The translations under genes and the position numbers were made by a program. From OLB11 sp044234005 (GTDB taxonomy: Bacteria; Bacteroidota; Bacteroidia; Chitinophagales; Chitinophagaceae), in the NCBI GenBank assembly GCA_044234005.1, contig JBIIJE010000096.1, forward strand, positions 1 through 9,486: a DNA stretch of 9,486 nucleotides, written 5' to 3'. A model generated the notes under the pieces. It worked only from the letters and a program-made list of their open reading frames with translations. It was not told where the DNA came from and did not search any database. Positions within the stretch are counted from its first letter, which is position 1, and each line of letters begins with the position of its first letter. Shown in pieces: positions 1 through 6,349 of this stretch.

Positions 1-2
1 CT

Positions 3-1115
3 TACACAATCACACTTATTGTAGATCATCCACCTTGCATACCAGATACTATTGTAAAATCAATTGATTTATCTCATCCTATTAATGCGGAATTTGTTAC
101 CACTACGCCTGTAACGCCGCCTGTTATTCAAGATAATGACTCTACCTGTATTGGGGTTCGATTTGACGCATTTAGCACAAGCATTGGTGGTAATTTAAGG
201 CATACTTGGAATTGGGGTGATGGCACAGTAAGTTCATATCCTTATGGTATCATAGCAGATACTCACACCTATTTACAGCCTGGAACTTACACCCTCACTT
301 TATATGTTACTGATACTTTAAATTGTGTAGATTCATTAAAAAGAGATTTATTCGTAGAAGCTTTAGGCTATGCGGATTTTACGGTTTCTGAAAATGATGT
401 GTGCGTAGGTAGTCCCATCTATTTTAATGATTCAGTTGCACCTCATACTCTTAGCTTTACTTGGGATTTTGGAGATAATAAAAAATTAGTTGACGTGCAT
501 AATCCAACACATGTATATGATATTCCAAAATCTCCCTATTCTGTAGAGCTTATCGCAAACTATTTCAAATGTCCTCCAGTAATTTACACGCTTCCAATCA
601 ATGTAGAGGATTACCCTGTTGTAAATTTAGGAAGTGATACTTCTTATTGCCCTGGTGTGACGCAACCTATTAGTCTCTTTAATTTATTTGCCCCTACAAC
701 ACCATTAATTTGGAGTACAGGCGAAAACGCATCATCAATTAGTGCTTCAAATTCTGGTTATTATTGGGCTCGAGCTGCATCTAATAATGGCAAATGCCTC
801 ACAACCGACAGTATTTGGGTGAAGCGCGATTGCTTTATCAATATTCCAAATTCATTTTCACCTAATGGTGATGGACTGAATGATTACTTTTTCCCTCGTG
901 ATTTGTTAAGTAGCGGTTTAGCTAGTTTTAAACTTAGTGTTTACAATCGATGGGGTCAAGAAATTTTTGTAACGACCCAATTAGATGGTAGAGGATGGGA
1001 TGGCAATTATGGCGGAAAAGAGCAGCAGATGGGCGTTTATGTTTATACAATCGACGCAACTTTTAAAAATAAAATATTCAAGACTTTTAAAGGCAACGTT
1101 ACATTAGTTAGATAG
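3..1115 (+). CDS. C-terminal part of a secreted PKD/Ig-like protein with T9SS type B sorting domain (5' partial)
   Basis: The frame is open from base 3 to the TAG at 1113-1115, giving 370 residues. The true start lies left of the window, so the ATG-like position at 399 is internal and is not the start. Two PKD-type repeats are visible: one around 150-330 with the core TWNWGDGT and a closing HTYLQPGTYTLTLYV, and one around 430-610 with FTWDFGDN. An Ig-like segment follows (about 620-825, ending near WSTGENASSISASNSGYYW). The last 90 residues (about 843-1112) carry IPNSFSPNGDGLNDYFFP, then VYNRWGQEIF and a GWDG core. This is the CHU_C / gliding-motility-associated C-terminal domain used as a type B sorting signal by the type IX secretion system. 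Family knowledge therefore places the protein at the cell surface or outside. PKD repeats suggest adhesion or scaffolding, but the ligand or any enzyme domain is unseen. The gene converges on the serine dehydratase gene. Confidence 0.9.
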   Translation, partial: YTITLIVDHPPCIPDTIVKSIDLSHPINAEFVTTTPVTPPVIQDNDSTCIGVRFDAFSTSIGGNLRHTWNWGDGTVSSYPYGIIADTHTYLQPGTYTLTLYVTDTLNCVDSLKRDLFVEALGYADFTVSENDVCVGSPIYFNDSVAPHTLSFTWDFGDNKKLVDVHNPTHVYDIPKSPYSVELIANYFKCPPVIYTLPINVEDYPVVNLGSDTSYCPGVTQPISLFNLFAPTTPLIWSTGENASSISASNSGYYWARAASNNGKCLTTDSIWVKRDCFINIPNSFSPNGDGLNDYFFPRDLLSSGLASFKLSVYNRWGQEIFVTTQLDGRGWDGNYGGKEQQMGVYVYTIDATFKNKIFKTFKGNVTLVR

Positions 1116-1138
1116 ACATAATTATCATTTCAAGATTT

Positions 1139-1160
1139 TAGGATTAATCATTAAATCCTA
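1139..1160. terminator. Hairpin between convergent genes, possible bidirectional terminator
   Basis: A perfect 7-bp inverted repeat (TAGGATT / AATCCTA) with an 8-nt loop lies between the stop codons of the PKD protein (+) and the serine dehydratase (-). Neither strand shows a real T-run after the stem, and the stem is AT-rich, so this is a weak candidate. Its location between two converging 3' ends is the main support. Confidence 0.35.
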
Positions 1161-1170
1161 CAGAGAATTT

Positions 1171-2598
1171 CTAACATTCGGGCAAGCTCAATGGAATATG
1201 AACAGCCAAACCACCGTCGCTTGTTTCTTTGTATTTCGTATTCATATCCAACGCAGTTTGCCACATCGTGCTAATTACTTTATCTAAGCTCACGATGGCA
1301 TTGTAGGGGTTGCTTTGTAAAGCAAGTTGTGCAGCGGTAATTGCTTTTATAGCTCCCATCGTATTTCTTTCTATACAGGGTATTTGCACTAAACCACCTA
1401 TTGGGTCGCAAGTCAATCCTAAGTGATGTTCCATAGCAATTTCAGCAGCTTGTAAAACTTGATTAGGAGTACCACCTAAGCCTTCACACAATGCTGCCGC
1501 TGCCATAGCACTACTCACACCAATTTCGGCCTGACAACCTCCCATAGCTGCTGATATAGTAGCTCCTTTTTTGAAAATGCAACCAATTTCAGAAGCACAT
1601 AAAATAAATCGAATAATTTTTTCATCCTCATAAGAATCACAAAAAGCGATGTAATACAATAGTACCGCTGGAATTACGCCAGCAGCGCCATTTGTAGGGG
1701 CAGTCACAACTCTGCTAAATGAAGCATTCTCTTCATTAACTGCTAAAGCGAAACAGCTCACCCAATCAAGTATGTATTGAAACTGTTGCCCTCCCGATTG
1801 GATACAAGCCAACCATTCTTCAAAGTTGTTATAAGTTTTATTAAGCAGCAATTTTTTATTTAAAGCAGCGGCTCTTCGACTTACTTGCAAACCTCCAGGT
1901 AAAATACCGTCTATATGCGAACCTCTATAAATACAATCACGCATGGTATGCCATATCTTTAAAATCCCTTCCTTCGTTTCTTTTTCACTGCGCCATGCAT
2001 GTTCATTTTCTAGTACAATTTCTGCAATTGATAACCCTGTTTTAATACACCAATGCAAAATATCAGAAGAAGTATTAATTGGAAAACCTAATTGAACTGT
2101 CTCTTGCTGATTTTGTTGATCACTCTCTTGTTCCACAAAGCCTCCACCAACAGAATAGTAGGTGTGCGACTCGGCACTCGCATGCGCAAACTCTACCAAA
2201 AAGGTCATTGCATTGGGATGATAAGGCAAAGACTCATTCATGAGAAATTGAATATTTACCTTTGGGTCAAATACAATTTCATGATTATGATCTAAAACTA
2301 TTCTACATGAACTAGAAATATTTTCTATACTTGAGTTAATTAAATTAACATCAAATGTTACAGGATCCTCTCCTTGTAAACCTAACATGACTGCTACATC
2401 TGTTCCGTGCCCTCTCCCTGTCTTTGCCAAGGATCCATAAAGCAAAACTTGAAGCGAAGTAATCTTCTGTAATTTGTCTTTCGAGGCCATTCTCTCCAAA
2501 AAAGCCAGGGCTGCACGCCAAGGGCCTAGCGTGTGTGAGCTACTGGGTCCAACGCCAATTTTAAAAATATCAAATACAGAAAGTGATTCGTGTGACAA
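1171..2598 (-). CDS. sdaA: L-serine ammonia-lyase (iron-sulfur L-serine dehydratase, single chain)
   Basis: It converts L-serine to pyruvate and ammonia in the cytoplasm using a [4Fe-4S] cluster. The N-terminal (beta) domain begins SVFDIFKIGVGPSSSHTLGP, the family signature. The C-terminal (alpha) domain has the conserved APTNGAAGVIPA, GGCQAEIGVSSAMAAA and TCDPIGGLVQIPC segments. Counting from the furthest upstream GTG at 2655, the cluster cysteines should be C374, C416 and C427. The chain ends LSLPEC, so a terminal Cys is available for the fourth, tail-inserted ligand known from the Legionella enzyme. I chose the TTG at 2596-2598, giving MSHESLSVFDIFKIG and 475 residues. It matches the usual short N-terminus, follows an A-rich stretch, and sits just downstream of a TAACTTCG box. 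The longer GTG form would add 19 atypical residues and overlap a hairpin. The gene stands alone and is divergent from pheS. Confidence 0.93.
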   Translation of the reverse strand: MSHESLSVFDIFKIGVGPSSSHTLGPWRAALAFLERMASKDKLQKITSLQVLLYGSLAKTGRGHGTDVAVMLGLQGEDPVTFDVNLINSSIENISSSCRIVLDHNHEIVFDPKVNIQFLMNESLPYHPNAMTFLVEFAHASAESHTYYSVGGGFVEQESDQQNQQETVQLGFPINTSSDILHWCIKTGLSIAEIVLENEHAWRSEKETKEGILKIWHTMRDCIYRGSHIDGILPGGLQVSRRAAALNKKLLLNKTYNNFEEWLACIQSGGQQFQYILDWVSCFALAVNEENASFSRVVTAPTNGAAGVIPAVLLYYIAFCDSYEDEKIIRFILCASEIGCIFKKGATISAAMGGCQAEIGVSSAMAAAALCEGLGGTPNQVLQAAEIAMEHHLGLTCDPIGGLVQIPCIERNTMGAIKAITAAQLALQSNPYNAIVSLDKVISTMWQTALDMNTKYKETSDGGLAVHIPLSLPEC

Positions 2599-2618
2599 GA
2601 AGAATTTTTTAAGAAAAG

Positions 2619-2626
2619 CGAAGTTA
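2619..2626 (-). promoter_or_regulatory. Candidate -7 promoter box for the serine dehydratase gene
   Basis: On the minus strand this reads TAACTTCG, one mismatch from the Bacteroidetes -7 consensus TAnnTTTG. It lies about 20 bases before the proposed TTG start, which would give a leader of roughly 15 nt. No clear -33 TTTG is visible at the expected distance. It supports the TTG start over the upstream GTG. Confidence 0.4.
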
Positions 2627-2653
2627 ACATAAATTGATTGTTTAACCCAGCAC

Positions 2654-2670
2654 ACTCATTAGGAATGAGT
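2654..2670. repeat. Perfect 7-bp inverted repeat with 3-nt spacer upstream of sdaA
   Basis: ACTCATT and AATGAGT flank the spacer AGG. The repeat lies about 30-50 bp upstream of the candidate sdaA -7 box, so it could be an operator. As RNA it would form a compact hairpin. It overlaps the alternative GTG start at 2655. No regulator gene is present in the window. Confidence 0.5.
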
Positions 2671-2680
2671 ATACGATAAA

Positions 2681-2724
2681 AGTAATTGTAAATCAATCAT
2701 GAGACATGATTCATAACAATTACT
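2681..2724. repeat. Compound inverted repeat (nested 9-bp and 7-bp stems)
   Basis: The outer arms AGTAATTGT (2681-2689) and ACAATTACT (2716-2724) are perfect complements. Nested inside are AATCATG (2695-2701) and CATGATT (2705-2711) around a 3-nt AGA loop. The internal loop is 5 nt on one side and 4 nt on the other. The two stems share one centre, so a long irregular hairpin is possible on either strand. Function is unknown: it could be a terminator-like element, a regulator site or a structured leader. Confidence 0.6.
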
Positions 2725-2907
2725 AAATCTTCACGTTAATAGTTAGCGAGAGAACTAACATGCTAGAATTTTCGTTCCTCAAATCCTATCGCGTGATTTG
2801 GGTTAATCTTGCACAATCCTTTTTTCCAACCCTAGTTGTAATAGGTTTAATTTGATTAAATTACTTTGAGAAGAGCAGTCATTAATCGTTATATATGTTG
2901 ATGAAGG

Positions 2908-2937
2908 TATTCTAAATATGACCCTTCGTTTAGAATA
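2908..2937. repeat. Spaced 9-bp inverted repeat in the pheS promoter region
   Basis: TATTCTAAA (2908-2916) and TTTAGAATA (2929-2937) are perfect complements with a 12-nt spacer. The half-sites are offset by 21 bp, two DNA turns, on the same face of the helix. The right arm overlaps where the -33 element of the pheS promoter should fall. It would lie upstream of the transcription start, so an operator is more likely than an RNA structure. The binding protein is not identified. Confidence 0.45.
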
Positions 2938-2951
2938 TTACATTTTCGGTT

Positions 2952-2959
2952 TACTTTTG
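2952..2959 (+). promoter_or_regulatory. pheS -7 promoter box
   Basis: TACTTTTG matches the Bacteroidetes sigma-A -7 consensus TAnnTTTG exactly. It ends only 4 nt before the pheS ATG, so transcription would begin at or next to the start codon, giving a leaderless or near-leaderless mRNA. The -33 region has only a weak TTT-containing match. Confidence 0.6.
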
Positions 2960-2963
2960 CGCT

Positions 2964-3995
2964 ATGCAACAAATTTTAGATAAAATTGATGAGCTCAAAA
3001 ATGAAATACGAGAGGCAGCAATTAAAAATCCTGATGAATTAGAAAAATATCGCATTCGATTTTTAGGTACGAAAGGATTGGTAAAAGAATTAATGGGTGA
3101 GATGAAAAATGTTTCATCTGACATGCGTAAAGATTTTGGGCAGCGCATGAATGAATTTAAATTATTTGCCGAAGCAAAATATGAAGAATTTAAATCGTCG
3201 CATATTTCAAAAGATGTTGAAACTAACCAAATTATAGACTATAGCTTACCTGCATATCCGAGCGAACAAGGTGCACGACATCCTATTCAAGTTACCATGA
3301 ATAAGATGATTCGCATTTTTGAGAAAATAGGATTCAGTGTAGCGGAGGGTCCAGAAATAGAGGACGATTGGCACAACTTTGGCGCTTTAAATTTACCCGA
3401 AAATCATCCTGCGAGAGACATGCAAGATACTTTCTACATCTCGAAAGATCCTGATTGGGTATTGCGCACCCATACAAGTAGTGTACAAGTAAGAGTAATG
3501 AAAGAAGGCAAGTTGCCAATTCGTCAAATATTTCCTGGCCGTGTATATCGTAACGAAACTATTTCGGCACGAGCACATTGCTTTTTTCATCAAGTAGAAG
3601 GTTTATATATTGATGAGAATGTATCATTTGCCGATTTGAAACAAACGCTTTATCATTTTGTACAAGAAATGTTTGGCGCGGATGTAAAAGTGAGATTTCG
3701 TCCATCGTACTTCCCCTTTACTGAGCCTAGCGCTGAAATGGATGTAAGTTGTTTTATTTGCGATAGCAAAGGTTGCAATGTATGCAAACATACAGGTTGG
3801 GTAGAAATATTAGGCTGTGGCATGGTTCATCCAAATGTATTACGCAATTGTGGAATAGACCCTGAAAAATTTAGCGGCTTTGCTTGGGGTATGGGTGTTG
3901 AACGTACCACTATGATGCAATATGGCATTAAAGATATTCGTATCTTATCAGAAAATGATGTGAGATTTTTAGACCAATTTAAAGGTGTGGTTTAA
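2964..3995 (+). CDS. pheS: Phenylalanine-tRNA ligase alpha subunit
   Basis: This is the catalytic alpha subunit of the (alpha-beta)2 PheRS, which charges tRNA-Phe in the cytoplasm. The N-terminal ~80 residues are the charged helical coiled-coil arm that binds tRNA. The class II core follows, with RDMQDTFYIS (151-160), LRTHTSSVQVR (167-177), motif 2 around GRVYRNETISARAHCFFHQVEG (given in two parts: 192-200 GRVYRNETI, 203-213 RAHCFFHQVEG), FRPSYFPFTEPSAE (245-258) and motif 3 GFAWGMGVERTTMM (305-318). C263, C266, C271 and C274 form a CxxC-x4-CxxC knuckle that may bind zinc. The length of 343 is normal. The ATG at 2964 is the only start that keeps the tRNA-binding arm, as the next Met is residue 44. 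pheT is not in this window, so the two subunits are unlinked here. The gene heads the run to the globin, pssA and purS. Confidence 0.97.
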   Translation: MQQILDKIDELKNEIREAAIKNPDELEKYRIRFLGTKGLVKELMGEMKNVSSDMRKDFGQRMNEFKLFAEAKYEEFKSSHISKDVETNQIIDYSLPAYPSEQGARHPIQVTMNKMIRIFEKIGFSVAEGPEIEDDWHNFGALNLPENHPARDMQDTFYISKDPDWVLRTHTSSVQVRVMKEGKLPIRQIFPGRVYRNETISARAHCFFHQVEGLYIDENVSFADLKQTLYHFVQEMFGADVKVRFRPSYFPFTEPSAEMDVSCFICDSKGCNVCKHTGWVEILGCGMVHPNVLRNCGIDPEKFSGFAWGMGVERTTMMQYGIKDIRILSENDVRFLDQFKGVV

Positions 3996-4001
3996 TAGGA
4001 T

Positions 4002-4403
4002 ATGACTACTAAACCCGATATTCGAAACCTCGACGATATAAAATTATTTGTTGATACATTTTACGGCAGAGCCTTAAAAGATGAATCTATCGGGCACTTC
4101 TTTCACGAAGTAGCTAAAATAGATATGGTAACTCATATGCCAACTATGTACACATTTTGGAATGCAGTTCTATTTGGCGAAGCCGGCTATAGCAACAATA
4201 CGGTAGCTAAGCATCTTGAACTGAATCAAAAATCAAGTATCACCGATTCTCATTTTGATAGATGGCGAACTTTATTTTTTCAAACAATAGATGAACTTTT
4301 TGAAGGTAAAGTAGCTGAGCTTGCCAAAACACGTGCGGAATCCATGATTTTTTTAATAAAATTTAAAATTGAAAAAAGTCAAGAAGAAGGATTCATTCAA
4401 TAA
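4002..4403 (+). CDS. Group III truncated hemoglobin
   Basis: This is a small cytoplasmic haem protein of 133 residues, normal for the family. By comparison with Campylobacter Ctb, Y21 (in TFYGRALKD) is the B10 tyrosine, H45 (VTHMPTMY) the distal E7 histidine, and H71 in KHLELN the proximal F8 histidine that ligates haem iron. The FW pair (52-53) and DRW (86-88) also fit. Group III globins bind O2 or NO and have been tied to oxygen chemistry or nitrosative stress, but the substrate here cannot be read from sequence. The gene starts 6 bp after the pheS stop, with a weak AGGA just upstream, so it is almost certainly co-transcribed with pheS. That proximity may be incidental rather than functional. 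Confidence 0.9.
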   Translation: MTTKPDIRNLDDIKLFVDTFYGRALKDESIGHFFHEVAKIDMVTHMPTMYTFWNAVLFGEAGYSNNTVAKHLELNQKSSITDSHFDRWRTLFFQTIDELFEGKVAELAKTRAESMIFLIKFKIEKSQEEGFIQ

Positions 4404-4451
4404 GCACATTTTTAGTTTGTCAAAAGTTCTATATTTACAACTTCTATTTTC

Positions 4452-5210
4452 ATGAAGCATTTACCCAATATTATTACACTTGGCAATTTATTTTTCGGCT
4501 GTATGGCCATCACATTTATTTTGCATAAACAACCGTTTATTGGTGAATTAAATGGCGAACAACTTTGGATTTCAGGTACTTCTGAAATGTATTGGGGCAG
4601 TATTTGTATTTTGTTGGCAGGCGTTTGCGATTTACTGGATGGTATGGTGGCTCGATGGTTGGGCGTAAATTCACCATTGGGTAAAGATTTGGACTCGCTC
4701 GCTGATGTAGTATCGTTTGGCGTAGCGCCTAGTATGATATTAATGCGTTTGCTTTGGTCTGCTTGGATGCAAGAACCAGATGCAATGGATATACAAATGT
4801 TTGCCGTTTGTCCTGCCTTTCTTTTGGCCTGCTTTGGTGCGTTGCGTTTAGCTAGGTTTAATAACGCCCCAGCTACAACTGCGTATTTTACAGGCGTCCC
4901 TATTCCGGCTGTAGGTATCATCGTGGCTTCATTCCCGCTTATACTATTGTATAATCCTTTGGGAGCTAGTAAGTATTTACTAAATTACTGGATTATTTAT
5001 GGCATCATTTTGTTACTAAGTTGGCTCATGGTAAGCAAGCTTAAAATGTTTACGCTAAAATTTAGCAACTTTTCTTTCAAAAAATATTGGCCTCAAATAA
5101 CGTGGCTTGCCTTAACGCTGTTGATGCTTCCATTTTTGAAAACATTAATTATTCCATTTTCATTTTTATTATATATTTTACTTTCATTAGCATACAAACA
5201 TTCTGAATAA
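4452..5210 (+). CDS. pssA: CDP-diacylglycerol-serine O-phosphatidyltransferase (phosphatidylserine synthase)
   Basis: This integral membrane enzyme joins L-serine to CDP-diacylglycerol, making phosphatidylserine, the precursor of phosphatidylethanolamine. The full CDP-alcohol phosphotransferase signature is present: D63-G64-x2-A67-R68-x8-G77-x3-D81-x3-D85, in DLLDGMVARW and GKDLDSLADVVSFG. The Asp residues bind the metal and the CDP group. Several hydrophobic segments follow, including two in the C-terminal 90 residues. The N-terminus MKHLPNIITLGNLFFGC is typical, which supports the ATG at 4452. Length is 252 residues. It begins 48 bp after the globin and its TAA overlaps the purS ATG by one base. 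A TATATTTA box (near 4430) could provide an internal promoter, but this is weak. Confidence 0.93.
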   Translation: MKHLPNIITLGNLFFGCMAITFILHKQPFIGELNGEQLWISGTSEMYWGSICILLAGVCDLLDGMVARWLGVNSPLGKDLDSLADVVSFGVAPSMILMRLLWSAWMQEPDAMDIQMFAVCPAFLLACFGALRLARFNNAPATTAYFTGVPIPAVGIIVASFPLILLYNPLGASKYLLNYWIIYGIILLLSWLMVSKLKMFTLKFSNFSFKKYWPQITWLALTLLMLPFLKTLIIPFSFLLYILLSLAYKHSE

Positions 5211-5464
5211 TGACATTCATAGCACATATTAATATTATGCCTTTAAAAGAATTATTAGACCCTCAAGGCAAAGCGGTCGAAGCAAGCTTACATGCATTAT
5301 CGTTGCAAAGCATTCATAATGTTAGAATTGGGAAACATATCACACTTGAAATAGAAACAAGCAACGAAGATGAAGCCAAAACAATAGCTACACAAGCTTG
5401 TGATAAAATGTTATGCAATGCAGTGATGGAAAAGTATGAAATTACAATACTAACGAACATTTAG
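5210..5464 (+). CDS. purS: Phosphoribosylformylglycinamidine synthase subunit PurS
   Basis: PurS is the small subunit of the PurSQL complex, which catalyses the fourth step of purine synthesis (FGAR to FGAM). It helps channel ammonia from PurQ to PurL. The 84 residues fit the family in length and pattern: an initial beta-strand (AHINIMPLKELLDPQGKAVE), then HALSLQSIHNVRIGKHITLE and a helix ending with KMLCNAVMEKYEI. The start overlaps the pssA stop (TAATG), pointing to translational coupling. purQ and purL are not present here, so the complex is assembled from unlinked genes. The match is to a small protein without catalytic residues, so it rests on the whole pattern. Confidence 0.9.
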   Translation: MTFIAHINIMPLKELLDPQGKAVEASLHALSLQSIHNVRIGKHITLEIETSNEDEAKTIATQACDKMLCNAVMEKYEITILTNI

Positions 5465-5500
5465 TCGCCAAAAGTCGTCATTGAGCAAAATTTGCCACAA

Positions 5501-5522
5501 TTACTTCCTTAAATAGAAGTAA
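5501..5522 (+). terminator. Hairpin downstream of purS, possible terminator
   Basis: A perfect 7-bp inverted repeat TTACTTC / GAAGTAA with an 8-nt loop begins 36 bp after the purS stop. There is no T-run after it, so it is a weak terminator candidate, but it marks the likely end of the pheS-globin-pssA-purS transcript. Confidence 0.35.
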
Positions 5523-5561
5523 AGTAAATAACTATGTTAAAATTTATTGTAACGCGTCATA

Positions 5562-5579
5562 CTTTTTTTATAAAAAAAG
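5562..5579. repeat. A/T palindrome (C-T7-A / T-A7-G)
   Basis: This is an 18-bp perfect palindrome built from T7 and A7 runs. On either strand an A-run is preceded by a T-run, so an RNA hairpin would have almost no loop. It may act as an AT-rich upstream element or a poor terminator. It lies between the purS hairpin and the decayed receptor gene. Confidence 0.45.
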
Positions 5580-5608
5580 CCGTTTAATTGAAACTCATAT
5601 TTTTATAC

Positions 5609-6349
5609 ATGAAAAAATTATTTAGTATTTTATACTTCGTGTTGATTGCTTTGTGCGCTCGAGCTCAAAAGATTACGCTCAGCGGTTATGTGCAAGATTC
5701 TAAGAGTAAAGAAAAATTAATTGGTGCGACGGTATATCTCCCTAGTTTAAAAGTAGGTTTACAAACCAATGCTTACGGATTTTACTCTATCACGATATCC
5801 AATCAAAAAAGTGCAATTACTGCCAAGGCTTTCTAAATCGGTTATTATAAGGACATGCGAAATATAATTGAGTATTTCGATGGAGCAAGCTTCATAAATA
5901 CAAACCAAAGTTGGGAAGATAAAGTAGAAATGGGTAATGGCTGGAGTTATGGAGGCGAGGTATTTGTGTAAGAGAAAACAAGTAGATTTACAGGCATGAT
6001 GGGTTACACATTAAGTTGGACAAATCGAAAATTCCCTACCATTAATGCTGGCAAAAAATTTCCTTACAAATTTGACAGAAGACATGATTTTAAAATAGCT
6101 GGAGTATATAAATTAAACAAGCGAATAGAATTAAGTGGTGAGTGGAATTACAGCACAGGCAATGCTATTTCTTTACCTCAATACAGATATTCAACACAAC
6201 CTTCCTTCTCTAGTTTTTTTAGAGGCGACATGTTTGCTTATAGCGAAAGAAATCAGTTCAGGATGAGAGCCTACCATCGTTTCGATATTTTGCGAATGTT
6301 TATACATCGGTTTTTAAAAATTTTACCTCCGGCAAAGCCTATAAAATAG
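5609..6349 (+). pseudogene. TonB-dependent receptor remnant with large internal deletion and in-frame stops
   Basis: The piece from 5609 starts MKKLFSILYFVLIALCARAQ, a clear signal peptide, then KITLSGYVQDSKSKEKLIGATVYLP and GLQTNAYGFYSI. This is the CarboxypepD_reg-like (CarbopepD_reg_2) domain at the N-terminus of many outer-membrane receptors. TAA follows at 5834-5836. In the same frame it continues IGYYKDMRNIIEYFDGASF, with a second TAA at 5969-5971, then RFTGMMGYTLSWTNRKFPTI, KFPYKFDRRHDFKIAGVYKL and SGEWNYSTGNAISLP. These are strands from the last part of the receptor beta-barrel. The TonB box, plug domain and most of the barrel are missing, so several hundred codons were lost near 5836-5843. 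The reading frame is shared across both stops. Barrel homology ends about 6289 (RFDI), after which this frame runs on as unrelated residues to TAG at 6347-6349. Confidence 0.85.

Larger units (their letters stand above)
2671..2963. other. Non-coding intergenic region between divergent sdaA and pheS, rich in dyads
   Basis: About 300 bp without a convincing gene. It holds a compound dyad (2681-2724), a short GTTAG/CTAAC repeat around 2742-2759, an AT-rich TTTAAT/ATTAAA dyad (2846-2860), a 9-bp spaced dyad (2908-2937) and the pheS promoter box (2952-2959). A 31-codon ORF (2760-2855, +) encodes a hydrophobic peptide but has no ribosome site or family support. No tRNA-like cloverleaf, T-box or leader peptide rich in Phe codons was seen. 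Confidence 0.6.

Noticed and set aside
399..401. Independent start codon for the PKD/T9SS protein
   Set aside because: The frame stays open to the left edge with clear PKD homology before it; the Met is internal.
2092..2295. Plus-strand ORF of 67 codons inside the serine dehydratase gene
   Set aside because: It is antisense to a well-supported gene, has no recognisable domain, and reads as a shadow frame.
2730..2790. Possible tRNA-like segment with short GTTAG/CTAAC stem and a GTTCC string
   Set aside because: No acceptor stem, no standard T-loop (GTTCnAnnC) and no anticodon arm could be folded.
2903..2937. Possible H-type RNA pseudoknot (GAAGG/CCTTC interleaved with the 9-bp dyad)
   Set aside because: There is no linker between the two 5' arms, which is sterically unlikely with a 9-bp second stem, and the region is upstream of the predicted pheS transcription start.
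4412..4921. Minus-strand ORF of 169 codons opposite pssA
   Set aside because: It mirrors the conserved pssA frame; the protein is low-complexity and has no family signature.
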